DNA from: Candidatus Altarchaeota archaeon
Lineage (GTDB): Archaea; SpSt-1190
Direction of reading: 5' to 3'
NCBI GenBank assembly: GCA_018221005.1
Contig: JAAOXW010000014.1
Span: forward strand, 1 to 6,311
DNA length: 6,311 nucleotides
Both the position numbers and the translations under genes were made by a program. Shown one piece after another: positions 5,875 to 6,311 of the stretch; positions within the stretch are counted from its first letter, which is position 1, and each line of letters begins with the position of its first letter. Below the pieces are notes generated by a model. The model was not told the origin of the DNA. It searched no databases and saw only the letters and a program-made list of their open reading frames with translations.

Positions 5875-5891
5875 TATAAATGCCTTAAATG
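5875..5891. promoter_or_regulatory. Divergent promoter region between rbcL and the MazG-type gene
   Basis: The 57 bp between the two divergent starts hold two A/T-rich elements: TATAAATG at 5875-5882 and CTTAAATG at 5884-5891. Both can be read as TATA-like boxes on either strand. Read leftwards they place rbcL transcription starts near 5852 or 5861. Read rightwards they place the MazG-type gene start near 5904-5914, giving little or no leader. Assignment of each box to a gene is inference. Confidence 0.4.
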
Positions 5892-5910
5892 ACCCATCAT
5901 CAACTGTAGA

Positions 5911-6237
5911 ATGGAAATGAGTAAACTTCTTGATTTTATTGGAACAGAGAGTGAGCGGCTCAATCGAGTATATGGTAACCTAGACTCAGAAAAAGTAATA
6001 CTTGCCCGCACAGTGAAACTGGGAGAAGAGGTTGGAGAGTTGTGTGAAGCCGTCCTGTCAAATTTGTCCCTTCAATGGAAGCACAAACCCAAAGTTAGTA
6101 GAGATGAACTGGAAAAGGAATTTGCAGACGTGGTCATTACAACCCTTCTGATGGCTCACTCAATGGATGTGGATGTGCGGGGCGCGTTGGAAAGGAAAAT
6201 TCAAGTCATAAAAAACAGAAACAAGGGCAAACCATAA
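5911..6237 (+). CDS. MazG-type nucleoside triphosphate pyrophosphohydrolase
   Basis: A 108-residue, all-helical MazG-like protein that would hydrolyse (d)NTPs to the monophosphate and pyrophosphate, usually to remove damaged, non-canonical or excess nucleotides. The metal-binding pattern is visible: KLGEEVGELCEAV (36-48) contains E39-E40-xx-E43, and EKEFADVV (68-75) contains E70-xx-D73. These form the EExxE...ExxD set of the MazG/dUTPase superfamily. The length is that of single-domain MazG-like proteins. A longer helix-loop stretch between the two halves (about 51-65) is polar and basic. No Shine-Dalgarno site precedes ATG5911. A second ATG at 5917 is also possible, and a leaderless transcript from the shared divergent promoter is likely. 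The preferred substrate cannot be told. Its location opposite the RuBisCO operon fits nucleotide metabolism. Confidence 0.85.
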   Translation: MEMSKLLDFIGTESERLNRVYGNLDSEKVILARTVKLGEEVGELCEAVLSNLSLQWKHKPKVSRDELEKEFADVVITTLLMAHSMDVDVRGALERKIQVIKNRNKGKP

Positions 6238-6260
6238 ATTGACACATACACCCTATCAAG

Positions 6261-6311
6261 GTGGAATCAATTAAACTACTCATTCTAATCTTTCTCCCCA
6301 TCTTAATCTTC
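6261..6311 (+). CDS. Start of an unidentified gene with a hydrophobic N-terminus (partial)
   Basis: GTG at 6261 opens a frame that remains open for 17 codons to the edge and reads MESIKLLILIFLPILIF. That is a short charged start followed by a hydrophobic run typical of a signal peptide or first membrane helix. The frame is closed by TGA at 6240-6242 and there is no other start codon before the GTG. It lies 23 nt after the MazG-type stop and may be in the same transcript. AAGGTG at the start itself is too close for a normal ribosome site. The function is unknown. Confidence 0.4.
   Translation, partial: MESIKLLILIFLPILIF

Overview
The window reads as archaeal, probably from a small-genome or DPANN-like lineage, though the exact group cannot be fixed from sequence alone. 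The evidence is a tRNA-Tyr with the archaeal C1-G72/A73 acceptor end and an intron at the canonical 37/38 site, A/T-rich TATA-like boxes, a geranylgeranyl-reductase-type flavoprotein of archaeal lipid synthesis, and an archaeal RuBisCO paired with ribose-1,5-bisphosphate isomerase. Genes are packed tightly on both strands. They use ATG, GTG and TTG starts and a mixture of Shine-Dalgarno-led and apparently leaderless starts.

Left part (1-1973, minus strand). The transcription order is a tRNA-Tyr promoter, tRNA-Tyr (44-nt intron), a geranylgeranyl-reductase-like oxidoreductase whose TTG start lies one nucleotide after the mature tRNA end, then an 87-nt gap and a TK1-type thymidine kinase. The thymidine kinase runs off the left edge. 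It continues past the normal end of the family into a second Walker A motif, so it appears to be a fusion or tandem P-loop protein.

Middle (2075-3599, plus strand). A membrane glycosyltransferase of the GT-C (GT39/PMT-like) type is split into two reading frames by a +1 frame change near 3020. The two halves join into one protein of about 507 residues. Its end overlaps the convergent isomerase gene by 11 bp.

Right part (3589-6311). A minus-strand two-gene operon encodes RuBisCO followed by ribose-1,5-bisphosphate isomerase, 15 nt apart. Together they perform the last two steps of the archaeal AMP pathway: ribose-1,5-bisphosphate to RuBP, then RuBP + CO2 to two 3-phosphoglycerates. AMP phosphorylase, the first enzyme, is not in the window. 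A MazG-type nucleotide pyrophosphohydrolase is divergent from this operon across a 57-bp promoter region. The start of one more plus-strand gene, apparently with a hydrophobic N-terminus, runs off the right edge.

Thymidine kinase, MazG, RuBisCO and the isomerase share a theme of nucleotide salvage, clean-up and breakdown. No CRISPR array, insertion sequence or phage-like module is visible.
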